A stretch of 64,000 bases of DNA from positions 9,409,001 to 9,473,000 of the forward strand of contig CM060896.1 of the NCBI GenBank assembly GCA_030762935.1, given 5' to 3'. Shown one piece after another: positions 10,380 through 22,076 of this stretch; the stretch's first letter is position 1; the number at the start of each line of letters is the position of its first letter. Below the pieces are notes generated by a model. That model ran no database searches. It had not been told where the DNA came from and saw only the letters and a program-made list of their open reading frames with translations. The DNA comes from Hymenopus coronatus. Taxonomy: Eukaryota; Arthropoda; Insecta; Mantodea; Hymenopodidae. The translations under genes and the position numbers were made by a program.

Positions 10380-10535
10380 CTAAAACAAAGCAACACACAA
10401 TGGAATGAGCAATCATGTTTGAAAAACCTGTAATGAATTAAACCCTCAGAGGTATACATAAAAATAAAGGTAGTAACAGTGAAGAAACAAAAATATTAAT
10501 GGCACAATAATCTGTAACAAAACTCTTCAGTTATT

Positions 10536-11440
10536 ACTTTCGCTACACATAGTATGTACTTTTTGTTTTGAGACCCTCTGAATCAAGAGAAAACATCATT
10601 TAGAAAAATGCCAGCTTGCTTGTATGCGTGCGTGCCTGTGTGTGTGCATGCATGAGTGCATGTGCAGCATAGCTCAAAAATGAAAAGTCTGTTAAATAAA
10701 ACTTGGTATTTAAGTTCAATATCTTCCAAGGATACAACAAGAAGATTCTCAAGAAAATCCTCCACTCCTAACCACCTTTACATTGAAAAATTTTCAAAAA
10801 TTTTAACTTTTTCAAAAATGGCTCTCAACAATTTTGATTAAAATATTGTATATTAAAGATATTTACATGTCAAATACAATGTATATCTTGAATTTTCTGG
10901 AAATAGCCTCTTAAGATATCTTTATTCTGGATGAATTTTTATGAATTTTGCATAACTGGTACCCCGTAAGAGATATACAAAAATTTACTACACAAAAAAT
11001 GTAAATCTCATTAGAAACACACAATTTATGTTACACACATTTTGTCATGGAGTTGACCAATTTTGAGATATTCCTTATTATTAGTTTCAGTTTTAAAATA
11101 CTTATACTTTTCTCATACAGGAATTTGTCAACTCCTGTCCATACAAACAAAGGAACTTCAGTCACATAGCAAACAGCTTTTGAGTATCACTTTAATCTAT
11201 GGTACTCCCTTATTTTGCTTCTACTTACAAGGAAGCAAGTAATAAGACTATTTCGGCTAATTTTTTCTCCATTAGTGCATTTTTTACCTAAGCCTACCTA
11301 ACTAAAAAAATTACTTATAATAATTACAATTTATCCCAATGAATAAAATGAAATAAATAGAAGAATAAGCTTTTTATCAATAATTTGTTGCAGAGATGCA
11401 GAGAAAGTCATGTAAATGGAAGATATTAGATTTTTTTTAT
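10536..11440 (+). repeat. H repeat, forward, full length
   Basis: It runs from TTACTTTCGCTACACATAG to TCATGTAAATGGAAGATATTAGATTTT. The ATTTCACCGG module is lost near the palindromic end, and the TG-rich core is present at 10630-10665. Confidence 0.75.
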
Positions 11441-12032
11441 GAATAAGCTCAAATTCAAAGGACTAGTTTCATAATCATAATTCCATTGTGTCACCAGCAT
11501 AACTTCTGGTTTGTTATCAACAAGCTATGATGTGAAGTGATTTACATAGTGAAACTTTTAATTTATTACCTAACTAATTTGAGCCAAATGTGGACACTAT
11601 AGTTTCACTTACTTAGTTTTTTTCTGGATGCATTTCAAAAATCTTCATCTTCTTCGTTGGCGGGTGTTTGTCGTTCAACAACTCTTTTAAATTTGAATTT
11701 ATTGACAAAGGTAAGTGAAATTTTGTTACAAATTACTGTTATATTAATACTTCAAATGTAATGGAGTAACTATATATGTATGATGTTTGTAACTAGAAAA
11801 GATTAAATAAATTATCTCTCTAGTTATTCATAAAAGAGGTAACTTAAGAGAGCCATAAATTAACTTTTAATATAATCTGAGGTGTGTTTTATTATAAAGA
11901 ATGAACTTTACAATCAGAGGAAAATTATAACACTGCTACATTAATTGAATTGTGTATAACAGTTAAAGTTGGTTCTGTTGAACACAATATGCGCCTTGGA
12001 TAAATGCTACAGTTGTGCTGTTGGGTGTTAAG
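11441..12032. other. Intronic sequence, no gene recognised
   Basis: AT-rich. A minus-strand frame near 11720-11640 reads FKFKRVVERQTPANEEDEDF then stop; it has no supporting splice signals and is too short to call. Confidence 0.35.
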
Positions 12033-12770
12033 CAGCTTGTCAACTTCAAAGACATTTCTATAACTCTACAGAAATATCTGACAAGTTCAACAATCAAAGA
12101 AATACTTAAAGACAGTTCTATAACTCTACAGAAATATCTGACAAGTTCAACAATCAAAGAAATACTTAAAGACATTTCTATAACTCTACAGAAATATCTG
12201 ACAAGTTCAACAATCAAAGAAATACTTAAAGACAGTTCTATAACTCTACAGAAATATCTGACAAGTTCAACAATCAAAGAAATTCTTAAAGACAGTTCTA
12301 TAAATCTATAGAAATATCTGACAAGTTCAACAATCAAAGAAATTCTTAAAGACAGTTCTATAACTCTACAGAAATATCTGACAAGTTCAACAATCAAAGA
12401 AATTCTTAAAGACAGTTCTATAAATCTATAGAAATATCTGACAAGTTCAACAATCAAAGAAATACTTAAAGACATTTCTATAAATCTATAGAAATATCTG
12501 ACAAGATCAACAATCAAAGAAATACTTAAAGACAGTTCTATAACTCTACAGAAATATCTGACAAGTTCAACAATCAAAGAAATACTTAAAGACAGTTCTA
12601 TAACTCTATAGAAATATCTGACAAGTTCAACAATGAAAGAAATACTTAAAGACAGTTCTATAAATCTATAGAAATATCTGACAAGTTCAACAATCAAAGA
12701 AATACTTAAAGACATTTCTATAAATCTATAGAAATATCTGACAAGTTCAACAATCAAAGAAATGTTTAAA
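12033..12770. repeat. 60-bp tandem repeat, about 12 units
   Basis: The phrase CTACAGAAATATCTGACAAG recurs every 60 bases from 12067 through 12727 with few changes (CTCTACA/ATCTATA, ATACTT/ATTCTT, ACAGTT/ACATTT). The unit is a multiple of three, so a 264-codon frame (12757-11963, minus) stays open as a 20-residue repeat containing IVELVRYFYRFIE. I take the frame as a by-product of unit length. Confidence 0.95.
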
Positions 12771-12891
12771 GAATTTTCAGATATTTTTCATGTGTTCAAA
12801 ATTGTGTTCTCACTCGGTAAACCAAATCATTACATTGTCATATATAGAGAAATATATGGATATGTAAATGTATATAGGTATTGTTGGGGTG

Positions 12892-13227
12892 TCTGTTACA
12901 GCATAGCTTCGGTTTATAGAAAAATAGCGTTTTGATTGGCTGGTTTTAGCCATGCTGTAGGGTGGGGGAGGTTTTGCAAACTGTTGGTTTTAGCGTCGTA
13001 GGGGAGTCGTTAGCTAGCCAGCATAAGTAGAGAGGTGTCAGCTCTCCGGCCCTGGAACGCGACGATGCTAGCATGGACCGCTATATGCGATGCTAGCATG
13101 GACAACACAGATTATGTAATAATATTGTTGTGCTTAATGGCTGAATACATTTATGAAGTGAAACTAGTGTTTATTTCATCAGTTTGTTTCCCTGGACCTC
13201 TCCATGCCTCAGCTAAAACTTATTACA
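12892..13227 (+). mobile_element. Possible solo LTR
   Basis: A 336-bp block starting TGTTGGGGTGTCTG and ending TTATTACA. It is GC-richer than its surroundings and holds a TATA-like CATAAGTAG and a later AATACA/AAACTAG region. No duplicated target flanks are seen, so this is tentative. Confidence 0.3.
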
Positions 13228-13429
13228 TTGCTCCATCTGAGCGCGTCCCCAGCTTGGGTAAAGATCTAGTAAATGTTTAAATAGTAAGTGACTCATGACA
13301 ATATTCACTTTTCTTTTTATGGAAGTTTGTAAACAGTGTTGTTATATACATTTATTTGATGAGTCAATTAATAACAATAATTACTTGGGATTTTTGCAGT
13401 GATTAGTCAATATCCGGTTGAAAATGAAG
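13228..13429. other. Intronic sequence, nothing recognised
   Basis: It follows the possible LTR. GAGCGCGTCCCCAGC near 13239 does not match a primer-binding site I know. Confidence 0.3.
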
Positions 13430-14135
13430 GAAACTAGACCTTCAAAACATGTTCCGGTAAAAATCCCAAGTAAGTGTTGTGCATGCATGCGTGCGTGGGT
13501 GCATGTGTGCACGCGCTATTTTCCAAGGATCCGACGTGAAGATTCCTCCACCACAAACTTTTATTTTCCCAAAATGGTTCCAACATTTTTGATTAAAGAT
13601 AGTTACACGACAAATAAAATGTATATCTTATTTTTCTGAAAACAGCTTCTAAAACCTCTTTATTGTGGATAAATTTTGTTGGATTTTGCACAACTAGAAA
13701 CTGTAAAAGATAGACAAAAACCAAATACACAAAAAAATAAGGATTTCGTTAAAACACACAATTTATGTGATATATGTTTATTTCATGGAGTTGACCATTT
13801 TTGAGATATTCCTTGCTATTCAGTTGGTTTCAGTTTTAAAATACTTAAAACTTTTCTCACACGAAAATTGGTAAACTCCTGACCATGCATGGAAATAGAT
13901 TACAACCACATGGCAACCAGCTTTTAAAAGATTTGACTGTTACTTTAGCCTAGAGTATTCCCTTCTACTTACAAGAAAGCATTTGTGCTAATGTTTATCT
14001 CAATTAGCTTGAAATAGAAGAATAAGCTTTTTAACTATAATTTGTTACAGAGCTGTGGAGAAAGTCATGTGAATGGTACACATCAGAGTTTTGCATTCAG
14101 AGGTCCTCAAAACATGTATTTCCAGTGAAATGTCA
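13430..14135 (+). repeat. H repeat, forward, plus reverse terminal scrap
   Basis: It lacks the palindromic end and has internal losses. It runs to GGTACACATCAGAG at about 14085. A short reverse-orientation module (ATTCAGAGGTCCTC to ATTTCCAGTGAAATG) follows directly to 14135, 58 bases from the CC2D2A exon. Confidence 0.7.
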
Positions 14136-14192
14136 GTATCCTACTGTGTAGATGGTACAGAAAGTAAAAACAAGAGTTATGAGTTGCCTTAC

Positions 14193-14331
14193 CTGTCATC
14201 ACAAAGCAACAAGCGCTGCTCTATTTTGTTCTTGTTGCGAAACGGCACACAAGGACGATTACCAACATAGAGACCTTCTTCCTCAGGATAACGAGCTTCA
14301 CAACCAGGCTTTAATTTGCTTTCTAACTTAA
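14193..14331 (-). CDS. CC2D2A: CC2D2A exon with EEEGLYVGNRP motif
   Basis: A 139-nt exon. The acceptor TTGTTGCAG ends at 14332 and the donor GACAG|GTAAGG is at 14193/14192. The first two bases complete G|TT (Val) with the preceding exon, then KLESKLKPG, RYPEEEGLYVGNRP and RIEQRLLLCDD, ending in phase 2. The human protein, from memory, has PRFLEDEGLYTGVRP and ENRLLMQDPER in the same order. No known catalytic function; it is part of the conserved N-terminal half. Confidence 0.92.
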
Positions 14332-14507
14332 CTGCAACAAGACCACAAGATAATATCTTGTAAAATTAGTTTTCTTATTTATGCTTTGTTCTAGTTGTGA
14401 GAAAGAAAGTTGTAAAACTGGCACATTTTAGTTTTTACTCTTATAATTGTTTTTTCGTTTATCCCTTCACTTTCCTTTCCCCAAGACCAATGTTATTTTA
14501 CACGAGG
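14332..14507. other. Intronic sequence between exon and DNA element
   Basis: AT-rich, T-tract-bearing sequence with no gene. Confidence 0.4.
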
Positions 14508-15186
14508 GCCATCCAGAAACTGACATAACAATAACTAAAGTTAGCAACACTAAACTGTATTTACAAAGTTACACTACCTTACTCTATTACTCAACGTAAT
14601 CGTCATTGCTATCAAGGTATTTATTGTCACGTGGTACACATGTTATACTCTTCCACCGCTAAACATCTGAGCCAAGATGTCACTGTCACTTTGAGGTATT
14701 CATGGCTGGCAAATCTTTTCCTTCCAAAACGTCACGTACGGTGTCCAAAGCAAAATACCGGTTTTTCTGAATACTTTAATCAACATTTGCTTTCAACTCC
14801 TCCATAGCAATTGATGAACTTCCACTCCGGTCTTTATCGTACACACTGTTATGTTCTTCCTTGATTACTCATAAATTATGTGCCATTTCCTCACTGAAGA
14901 TTCATTCATTGCATTATCACTATACAGTTGTGTTATTTGTCTATAAAATTTGATTGGCCGAACATTTTGTGCTTTCAAAAAAAACAAATAAGTTCTTTGG
15001 CAGTAGAAAAGTATAACATGTGCATTGAAAAACTGGTACCACGTGACAATAAATACCTTGATAGCAATGACGATTACGTTGAGAAATAGAGTAAGGTAGT
15101 GTAACGTTGTAAATAAAGTTTTGTGTTGATAACTTTCATTATTATTTAGTTATGCCACATCGTCTGTCACTTTCTGGATGGCTCTT
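14508..15186. mobile_element. Mariner-like element with long inverted repeats (MITE-1)
   Basis: The left end CGAGGGCCATCCAGAAACTG and the right end (CACTTTCTGGATGGCTCT) are inverted repeats. Complementarity continues inward for well over 100 bases (TCGTCATTGCTATCAAGG on the left, CCTTGATAGCAATGACGA on the right). No complete transposase frame is present. A second copy at 23243-25935 has TA on both flanks, so this is probably a Tc1/mariner superfamily derivative. Confidence 0.8.
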
Positions 15187-15652
15187 ATAGCACGTCTCAA
15201 CCTTAAAAGAGAGTATGAAATTGTTAAATAAGATATCTCTGTCTCCCTCTATCACATACATGTAGCCCTTAGCTTAGTTAGTCCTTTTCTACTCACACAG
15301 TCACTAATATCATGGCGTAAATAATCATAGTATTATAATTTTCAGCTTTGAACTCATTATCCTATCTTAATGCTATCTACTGAGCACAAGATACAGCTGT
15401 AATAACTTATGTATATCACATAGCAGCAAAACAGCAGAAGCTTTAAAGGAAAATCTAATAAAACATGCAAAAATCTAAAATAATGTGGTCCTGTACATGA
15501 AACAGCTTCTCTAATGCTGAGCTGACATTAAATAACAACACTGTTGAAGAAGTAACACCATGTAGATTTCTCCAAATTATAGTAGATCAACAGTTATCAT
15601 GGACCTAACATCTGTTATAACTAAATGCCTCGTTTAAAAGGGCAAAATATTC
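15187..15652. other. Intronic sequence, no gene recognised
   Basis: AT-rich. A plus-strand frame near 15560-15610 has broken RT-like words, too weak to call. Confidence 0.35.
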
Positions 15653-16537
15653 ATTAAAAAATCTGATGTGTTCCATTCACATCACTTTCTCTAACATCTC
15701 TGTAAAAAATTATTGTTAAAAAGCTTATTCTTCTATTTACTTCATGTTAATCAAGAAAAAAATAGCAGAAATAGTCTTATTACTTGCTTCCTTGTAAGTA
15801 GAAGTTAAATAAGGGAGCACTATAGATTAAAGTGATAGTCAAAAGCTGGTTGCTATGTGACTGAAGTTCCTTTGTTTGTATGGACAGGAGCTGACAAATT
15901 CTGTATGAGAAAAGTATAAGTTTTTTAAAACTGAAACCAAAAACAAGGAATATCTCAAAAACGATCAACTTCACGAAAAAAATGCATATAACATAAATTT
16001 TGCGTTTTAATGAGCTCTACATTTTTTTGTGTGGTAAGTTTTTGTCTGCCTCTTATGGTTTAGCAAATATACAAAATTCCATAAAAGTTATCCAGAATAC
16101 AGTAGTCTTCAGAGGCTATTCCCAGAAAATTCAAGATATACATTTTATTTGGCATGTGAGTATCTTAAACATAAGAGATTTTAATCAAAATTGTTAGAGC
16201 CATTATTGAGAAAATTAAAATTTTCGAAAAAAGTTCCATGTAAAGGGTAGTTGGGGGTGGGGGGATTTTCATGAAAATTTTCGTGTCATATCCTTGGAAG
16301 ATACCAAACTTAAATACCAAGTTTGGTATTTAACAGACTTTTAGTTTCTGAGCTATGCTGTCCATAGACACACACACATGCATACACATGCACACACACA
16401 GACCTTTTTCTAAAAATGCTTCTTTTTTATTCAGGGGAACCCAAAACATGTATTTCTGGTGAAATCTCTGTATTAAATTTTTGGGTGCAATACAATACCT
16501 TGTCTATACACTATATACATAGTAAGTGTAAAGGAAG
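15653..16537 (-). repeat. H repeat, reverse, full length
   Basis: From AAAATCTGATGTGTTCC to AGGAAGTAAAAA, with the G-rich GGGGGTGGGGGG at 16253-16264 and the CA-rich core at 16370-16400. It abuts a broken mariner that separates it from a forward H copy at 18245. Confidence 0.85.
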
Positions 16538-16883
16538 TAAAAATTGCACAATTATTTAGCCATAAAAAAGATTTACTCCCGTTGGATCCCAAATAATTTG
16601 ACACGATCTCAAAAGGATGCTTGTGTTGATTGGAGCACACAAATGCTCAAGAAAAGCAATGGTGGGGCTTCAAAAGATGTATACAAATATGTAACAGGAA
16701 GGAATCACATGAACTGGAACATAAACAGCAGTCAACTGTATTAGTGTTTCAGGATGAACCAAATCCTGCAAACGTTGTTTGCACTTCAAAACAAATGATC
16801 CCCTGTTTTTTCAGAAAAACTGATCTTGTGGCACCAGGCCCTTTGGAGGAATGTCAAACAGTCAATTCTGATTGGTACACATA

Positions 16884-17581
16884 CAGTTGAAACTCACTTA
16901 TACGTTCTTCACTTCAACATATAGCTAAAATTTAGGAACCTGTCATTCTTCATTAAAATTTTGCTGAATTATACGTTTTTGGTTATACATTTTCTCGGTA
17001 ATGCGTCTCTTTTTCTGATCCCCATACACAAAATGTACCCATTTATACATTTTTAAAAAAAATGACAATAGAGACAAAAAGAGACAATATGAATAAGTGA
17101 CAGGTGAACGACGGGTTTCGAGGTTAGGCTACGTTAGGTTAGATGTATGTAAATGAACTGGATCAAAATAAGGGGTAAAAATGGGCTTTCCGAAAATCGG
17201 TTCTGTTTTCCAATGCAAAATGTCTGCTTGGGTGTTGGTCAATCAACCAATGGCAGAGTCAAATCTAAAACAACTAGAATAAGCAATGTCGCGCTTTAAG
17301 TCGAGTACTGCTAGTGTGCTGTTTTCACTGTCATTTATCCTTTCACTGTCTTCATATCGTTCCAACAGTCACTTATCTATTTTATGTGGAGTTTCGAGTT
17401 ACAAACAGGAGACGAAACATGTATGAATATCAACCAACAAGGAAGAAAACAAGAACTCTTGGTGAAAAATTAAAAATTCTTGATGAGGTCCATACCAGAA
17501 AAGAAAATCAATTACATGTTTTCCCATTTATACAGTACTTTAGCAGTCTCCCTTAGAAAACGTATAAGTGAGGTTCCACTG
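16884..17581 (+). mobile_element. Tigger/pogo-like element inside mariner
   Basis: Terminal inverted repeats CAGTTGAAACTCACTTATAC (left) and GTATAAGTGAGGTTCCACTG (right), flanked by TA on both sides (16882-16883 and 17582-17583). Inside, 17419-17510 reads PTRKKTRTLGEKLKILDE, the start of the CENP-B-type HTH domain of Tigger transposases. The DDE domain is absent, so it is a deleted, non-autonomous copy. Confidence 0.85.
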
Positions 17582-17736
17582 TATTTGTTTGCTGAAAATC
17601 TTTGGTGAAATAAGGAAAACAAACAAGTGCCATTGGATTGTTCTTCATCAAGACAATGTGAGCGCTCACACATCTCATCTAACAACCAACTATTTAAACA
17701 TTCAAAAACTGAATTGATAAATGAAATGAAATGGCG

Positions 17737-17985
17737 TTTTATTTATAGATGATCTTTAACTGCTGTGGTTCTCAGTATCCCATACTATACTGGGCGTGAA
17801 AGACCACTTAATTTTACTCAGAGGCCTCTGTATCAGGATTGAGGTTCTTTTAAGTGCCGTAAATCTACGACACAGAGCCTTCCCTTCCAAAGGAAGCCAT
17901 GCTAAGGATTTTTATCCATCGCCCATGAGCCCATGACCTTAGGTATATAAAGTTAGCATGGTAACCACTATACTACGGAGGACGA
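17737..17985 (-). mobile_element. SINE-A copy inside mariner
   Basis: It runs from the family end (TTATTTATAGATGATCTTTAA on plus) to the tRNA-like head ending ACGGAGGAC. TGAATTGATAA and TGAATTGATGA flank it, a target duplication of about 9-10 bases that lies within mariner coding sequence. Confidence 0.85.
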
Positions 17986-18244
17986 CAATTGAATTGATGA
18001 CTAATTGCCATACAGTCCTGATTTGGCACCCAATGACTTTTTTTTTTTTCCTGAACATCAGAAATAAAATGTGTGGATAACAATTTTTGTTGGCAGCAGA
18101 AGCCATTAAAGCATTCAAAAACCATGTTTTGGAGATGTCTCCAGCAGATTGGAAAAAATGCTATGAGCATATGCAAAGGTGTATTGATCATAAAGGAGAA
18201 TATTGTGGAACACAATAATTCAACTTTCAATGACAAATAACTAT

Positions 18245-18405
18245 TTTTTACTTTCTCTATACAAACTATGTACATAGTGTGTAGAGAAGATATTGCATTG
18301 TACCCAAAAATTTGATACTGAGATTTCACCGGAAATACATGTTTTGAGACTCCCTGAATTCAAAAAAAGCATTTTTAGAAAAATATCTGTGTGCGTGCAT
18401 GTGAG

Positions 18406-18450
<45 letters not shown>

Positions 18451-19138
18451 ACGCGTGCATGTGTCTGTGGGCAGCATAGCGCAAAAACAAAAGGACCGTT
18501 AAAGCCCAAACTTGATATTTAAGTTTGGTATTTCCCAAGGATGCGACACGAAGCCCTTTACATGGAACTTTTTTCGAAAAGTTTGATTTTCGCAAAGATG
18601 GCTGTAACGATTTTGATTGAAATATTGTATATTAAAGATATTTACCTGACAAATAAACTGTATATCTTGAATTTTCTGGGAATAGCCTCTGAAAACTACT
18701 TTATTCTGGATGAATTTTACGGAATTGTGCATAACTGCTAAACCGTAAGAGATGGACAAAAACTTACTGCACAGAAAATGTAGCTCACGATAAAACACAC
18801 AATTTATGTCATATACATTTTTTTCGTGGAGTTGATCATTTTTAAGATATTCTTGGTTTTTCGTTTCTGCTTTGAGAAACATACTTTTCTCATACAGGAA
18901 TTTGTTAACTCCTGTCAATATAAACAAAGGAATTTCAGTTACATAGCAACCAGCTTTTGATTATCATTTTAACCTATGTTACTGCCTCATTTCGCTTCTA
19001 CTTTACAAGGAAGCAAATAATAAGACTATTTCTGCTAATATTTTCTCGATTAGCATGAAGTAAATAGAAGCATAAGCTTTTTAACTACAATTTGTTGCAG
19101 AGATATGAGAAAGTCATGTGAATGGAACACAACAGATT
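18245..19138 (+). repeat. H repeat, forward, full length
   Basis: From TTTACTTTCTCTATAC to AACACAACAGATTTTT. A long (TG)n occupies 18408-18448 at the usual H core position. Confidence 0.88.
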
Positions 19139-19254
19139 TTTTATTATTACACTCAAAATATAAAGAGTGTAGTAACAGTGGGCTCCATTTAACCTGTACT
19201 GTGTTTGAAGTGATTGCTACAAATCAGGTGTTATCATATAAGAGGTATTCACAC

Positions 19255-19425
19255 CTGGTTGTGTGCTGGGACAGAAGTACAGTTCTCGTTCTCTTGCTTC
19301 CTGCTCCTCCCTCTGGTACATCGGTGGTACATTCTCCACCACGTCCCACTCGTCTCGCAGGCCAAGGTAGTCAGCTGTTACCAGCTTCACAAGCTCCTCA
19401 GTTTCAGCATCTGCATCAACTTCTT
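19255..19425 (-). CDS. CC2D2A: CC2D2A exon, TADYLGLRDEWD region
   Basis: A 171-nt exon. The acceptor TTTCACAG ends at 19426 and the donor CCAG|GTGTGA is at 19255/19254. The first two bases complete G|AA (Glu) with the 28750 donor. The peptide is acidic at first (EVDADAETEELVKL), then TADYLGLRDEWDVVE, PPMYQREEQEARERELYF and CPSTQP, ending in phase 1. In vertebrate CC2D2A, RPADYESIHDRLQMEREM(L)F lies just before the EDEGLYTG block, as here. Homology is clear from position and the ADY start even though residues diverge. Confidence 0.85.
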
Positions 19426-19489
19426 CTGTGAAATCAGAAAATAAAGCCTTTATTAGCTGTCAATACACTTTTACAAGCTTCTGACTTTG

Positions 19490-20037
19490 TCAAAGAGAAT
19501 ATAATATATTACTATAGGCAATACAGTATATAAAATTAAATATAAGTACATACACATGCAACAATTAAGAATTATTTTAGTTTGTTTTGAAACTGTTTAA
19601 TGATTTAATTGCTGCTGGCAATCTATTAAATAAAATTTGACCCATCACAAGAACATCTCTATCACTTGACTTTTTAGAAGAAGTTCTCTGAAGTAGTTAT
19701 TATTGTGTCTGGTATTGTAGTCATCAACATCAGAAATCTTCAAATTTAACTTATTTACACCAAAAAGAATAGCTTTATATACATATAGTGAATACAATGT
19801 GAACATTTTATTTTGTTTGAAAATATCTACACATGAATCAGTATTTTTTAAGTTAAAATGATTCTAATGCACCTTTTCTGTAGGACGAATACTCTGTCCA
19901 GATGAACCCTTGGACAACATCCCCATATTTCAATTCCATGTGAGAGATGTGGGTATATAACCCCAAAGTATATCACTTTTAGGAGGTTGGTGTCACCAAT
20001 TGGCTTGAAATGTCAAATTGATATACTGCTCTGCTAA
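19490..20037 (-). mobile_element. LINE 3' portion (RT C-terminus), split by H
   Basis: The minus strand reads ISRAVYQFDISSQLVTPTS, then LKVIYFGVIYPHLSHGIEIW, FVLQKRCIRIILT, and DVDDYNTRHNNNYFRE, the C-terminal part of a jockey/CR1-type RT ORF. It continues the fragment at 20884-21245 once the H copy between them is removed. Confidence 0.8.
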
Positions 20038-20883
20038 TTTTTTACTTTCTCTATATGTACTACGTACATAGTGTACAGAGAAAGTATTGCACTCTACCCA
20101 AACCGAGATTTCACCGGAAATATATATTTTAGGGTCCCCTGTATCCAAAAAAAGCATTTTCACAAAAAGGCCTTGTGCGTACATGCGTGGGTGCATGTGC
20201 ACGATAACTCAAAAACGAAAAGTCAGTAAAATACCAAACTATGTAATTAAGTTTAACATCTTCCAGTGATGTGAAACAAAAATTTTGAGAAAAATCCCCC
20301 CACCCAAAACTACCCTTTACATGGAACTTTTTTCGAAAATTTTGATTTTCTCAAAAATGGCTCTAATAATTTTGATTAAAATATCATATATTAAAGATAT
20401 TTACCTGACAAATAAAATGTATATCTTGAATTTTCTGGGAATAGCCTCTGAATTCTGGATGACTTTTACGGAATTTTGCATAACTGCTAAACCGTAAGAG
20501 ATGGAGAAAAACTTACCACACAAAAAATGTAGAGCACTTTAAAATGCACAATTTATGTTATACGTATTTTTTTCGTGGAGTTGATCATTTTTAAGATATT
20601 CCTTATTTTTGGTTCCAGCTTTAAAAAACTTACACTTTTCTCATGCAGGGCTTTGTCAACTCCTGTCCATACAAACAAAGGAACTTCAGTCACATAGCAA
20701 CCAGCTTTTGACTATCACTTTAACCTATGGTACTCCCTTATTTCGCTTCTATTTACAAGGAAGCTGTTAATAACAGTGCTAATTTTTTCTCAATTAGCTG
20801 AAATAAATAACAGTATAAGCTTTTTAACAATAATTTGTTGCAGAGATGTACAGAAAGTCATGTGAATGGAACACATCAGATTT
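20038..20883 (+). repeat. H repeat, forward, full length, inside a LINE
   Basis: From TACTTTCTCTATATGTACTA to GAACACATCAGA, between T runs. The flanking LINE frame reads NHIDYV on one side and ISRAVYQFD on the other, so the insertion point is a T6-like run in LINE coding sequence. Confidence 0.9.
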
Positions 20884-21245
20884 TTTACATAGTCAATATG
20901 ATTACTCCATGTCATATTATTGTCCATATATAGCCCCAGAAATTTATGTGAACTTACATATTGTATATTACAATTATTTATCTGTATATTTATTTCGAAA
21001 TGAATCTTGTTAGTTAGGCTAATTTGCAATGATGTGGTTTTTTCCATGTTGCACTTGAGATTATTTGTGTCAAAATAATTTGACAGCTGTTCTCCCTGAT
21101 AGCTTATGTCCTGGGTTAGTTTATTGTTATTGCCAGCAGAACAGATGACTGTTGTATCATCTGCATAGCCCCATGTGTAATAGGCAAGTCATCTAAACAG
21201 TAATGGTTCTAATACACCCGCCTGGGGAGCCCCCTATTTTACAGT
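20884..21245 (-). mobile_element. LINE reverse transcriptase fragment with YADD box
   Basis: The minus strand has GYADDTTVICSAG (RT catalytic box), NNLKCNMEKT, and KFLGLYMDNNMTWSNHIDYV. Upstream (21180-21245) a broken trace of the GVPQGS region is visible. This is the RT palm of a jockey/CR1-type LINE, continued at 20037-19490. Confidence 0.85.
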
Positions 21246-22076
21246 TGAGCTATAGTCATTTTGATAGTTTGCATTTTGGTAAAGAAGTTGTGCGTATTGT
21301 ATTCTGCCTTTTAAATAAGAAGTTATTAAGTTCTTGGATGTTCCCCTTACAGAGCCAATGCCTGAAGATAGAATGTTTCAAGATCAGCAACATCTCAGAT
21401 TTTTATACGGAATATGTCTTAACTAAGGCTCAGAAGTTGCTTTTTGAGCACCTCAAAATGAGGCTGAACATAGAATGTGTTCATCTTGGTAACTGTCAAT
21501 AACCTTTTAGGCCTTTTCAAAGGTCTTGATGGAATTTTTTGTGCAAATTCACCTTCTTTTGACTACATTTTACTGCTCCTTCTATATAGCAAATAGCTAT
21601 ATAAATGAATATAACAATCTAACATATACTAGTGAAATAGGACGTTTTTATTCCTAAATTTTTGTATATTTTAACAAAAATTTTCAATTCTCAGCTCAAG
21701 GAATACCATTTGGATGCTTTCATGATAAATGAAGTGAATTAATCTTATACTGCAATACATGTGTATATGGAATATGGTGCAACCCAAAAACATCCAAACC
21801 CCTGCACAGTGTTTTTCCACTGCACACACAGAAATGTGACAACACACAGCTGCTGTACACAAGGTCACGGTGCTGACTTGTTTTTCTCTGTTCTGAAAGT
21901 GCAGTATTGAGCTGATGGTGATATCGTGTGCTTGAGTTATTACCAGTCTGCTTTATTATTTAGTCACAAAGTGTATTATGGCTCAGCATTTACACAACAT
22001 GTATTTATTTATGATTCATATGTGTTAACACATTTTGTGAGTGGACTCTCAATAATGTATACAATAGCAAAATTCC
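21246..22076. other. Intronic sequence, no gene recognised
   Basis: A plus-strand 99-codon frame at 21203-21502 has no motif I know. The stretch near 21830-21900 is locally CA/GT-rich. Confidence 0.35.

Larger units (their letters stand above)
16538..18230 (+). pseudogene. Mariner transposase pseudogene, twice interrupted
   Basis: The plus strand reads IKKIYSRWIPNNLTRSQKDA, then QMLKKSNGGASKDVY and VFQDEPNP, to 16883. A 698-bp Tigger-like insert follows, then LKIFGEIRKTNK and IVLHQDNVSAHTS (second catalytic Asp) to about 17735. SINE-A comes next, then YSPDLAPNDFFFF (third Asp) and the C-terminus FKNHVLEMSPADWKKCYE to CIDHKGEYCGTQ at 18218. This matches the domain order of a DD34D mariner transposase. 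The N-terminal HTH is missing, and the first catalytic Asp region is damaged. Inactive. Confidence 0.85.

Noticed and set aside
12015..12311. Plus-strand 98-codon frame in the 60-bp array
   Set aside because: Same repeat read on the other strand; no independent support.
11963..12757. 264-residue repetitive protein on the minus strand
   Set aside because: The frame is open because the tandem unit is 60 bp; there is no start context, splice signal or known family. Kept only as a repeat.
18241..18595. Proteins with long His-Thr or Cys-Val runs
   Set aside because: They are translated TG/CA microsatellites inside H copies (also at 32296-32623, 29285-29539, 55202-55553).
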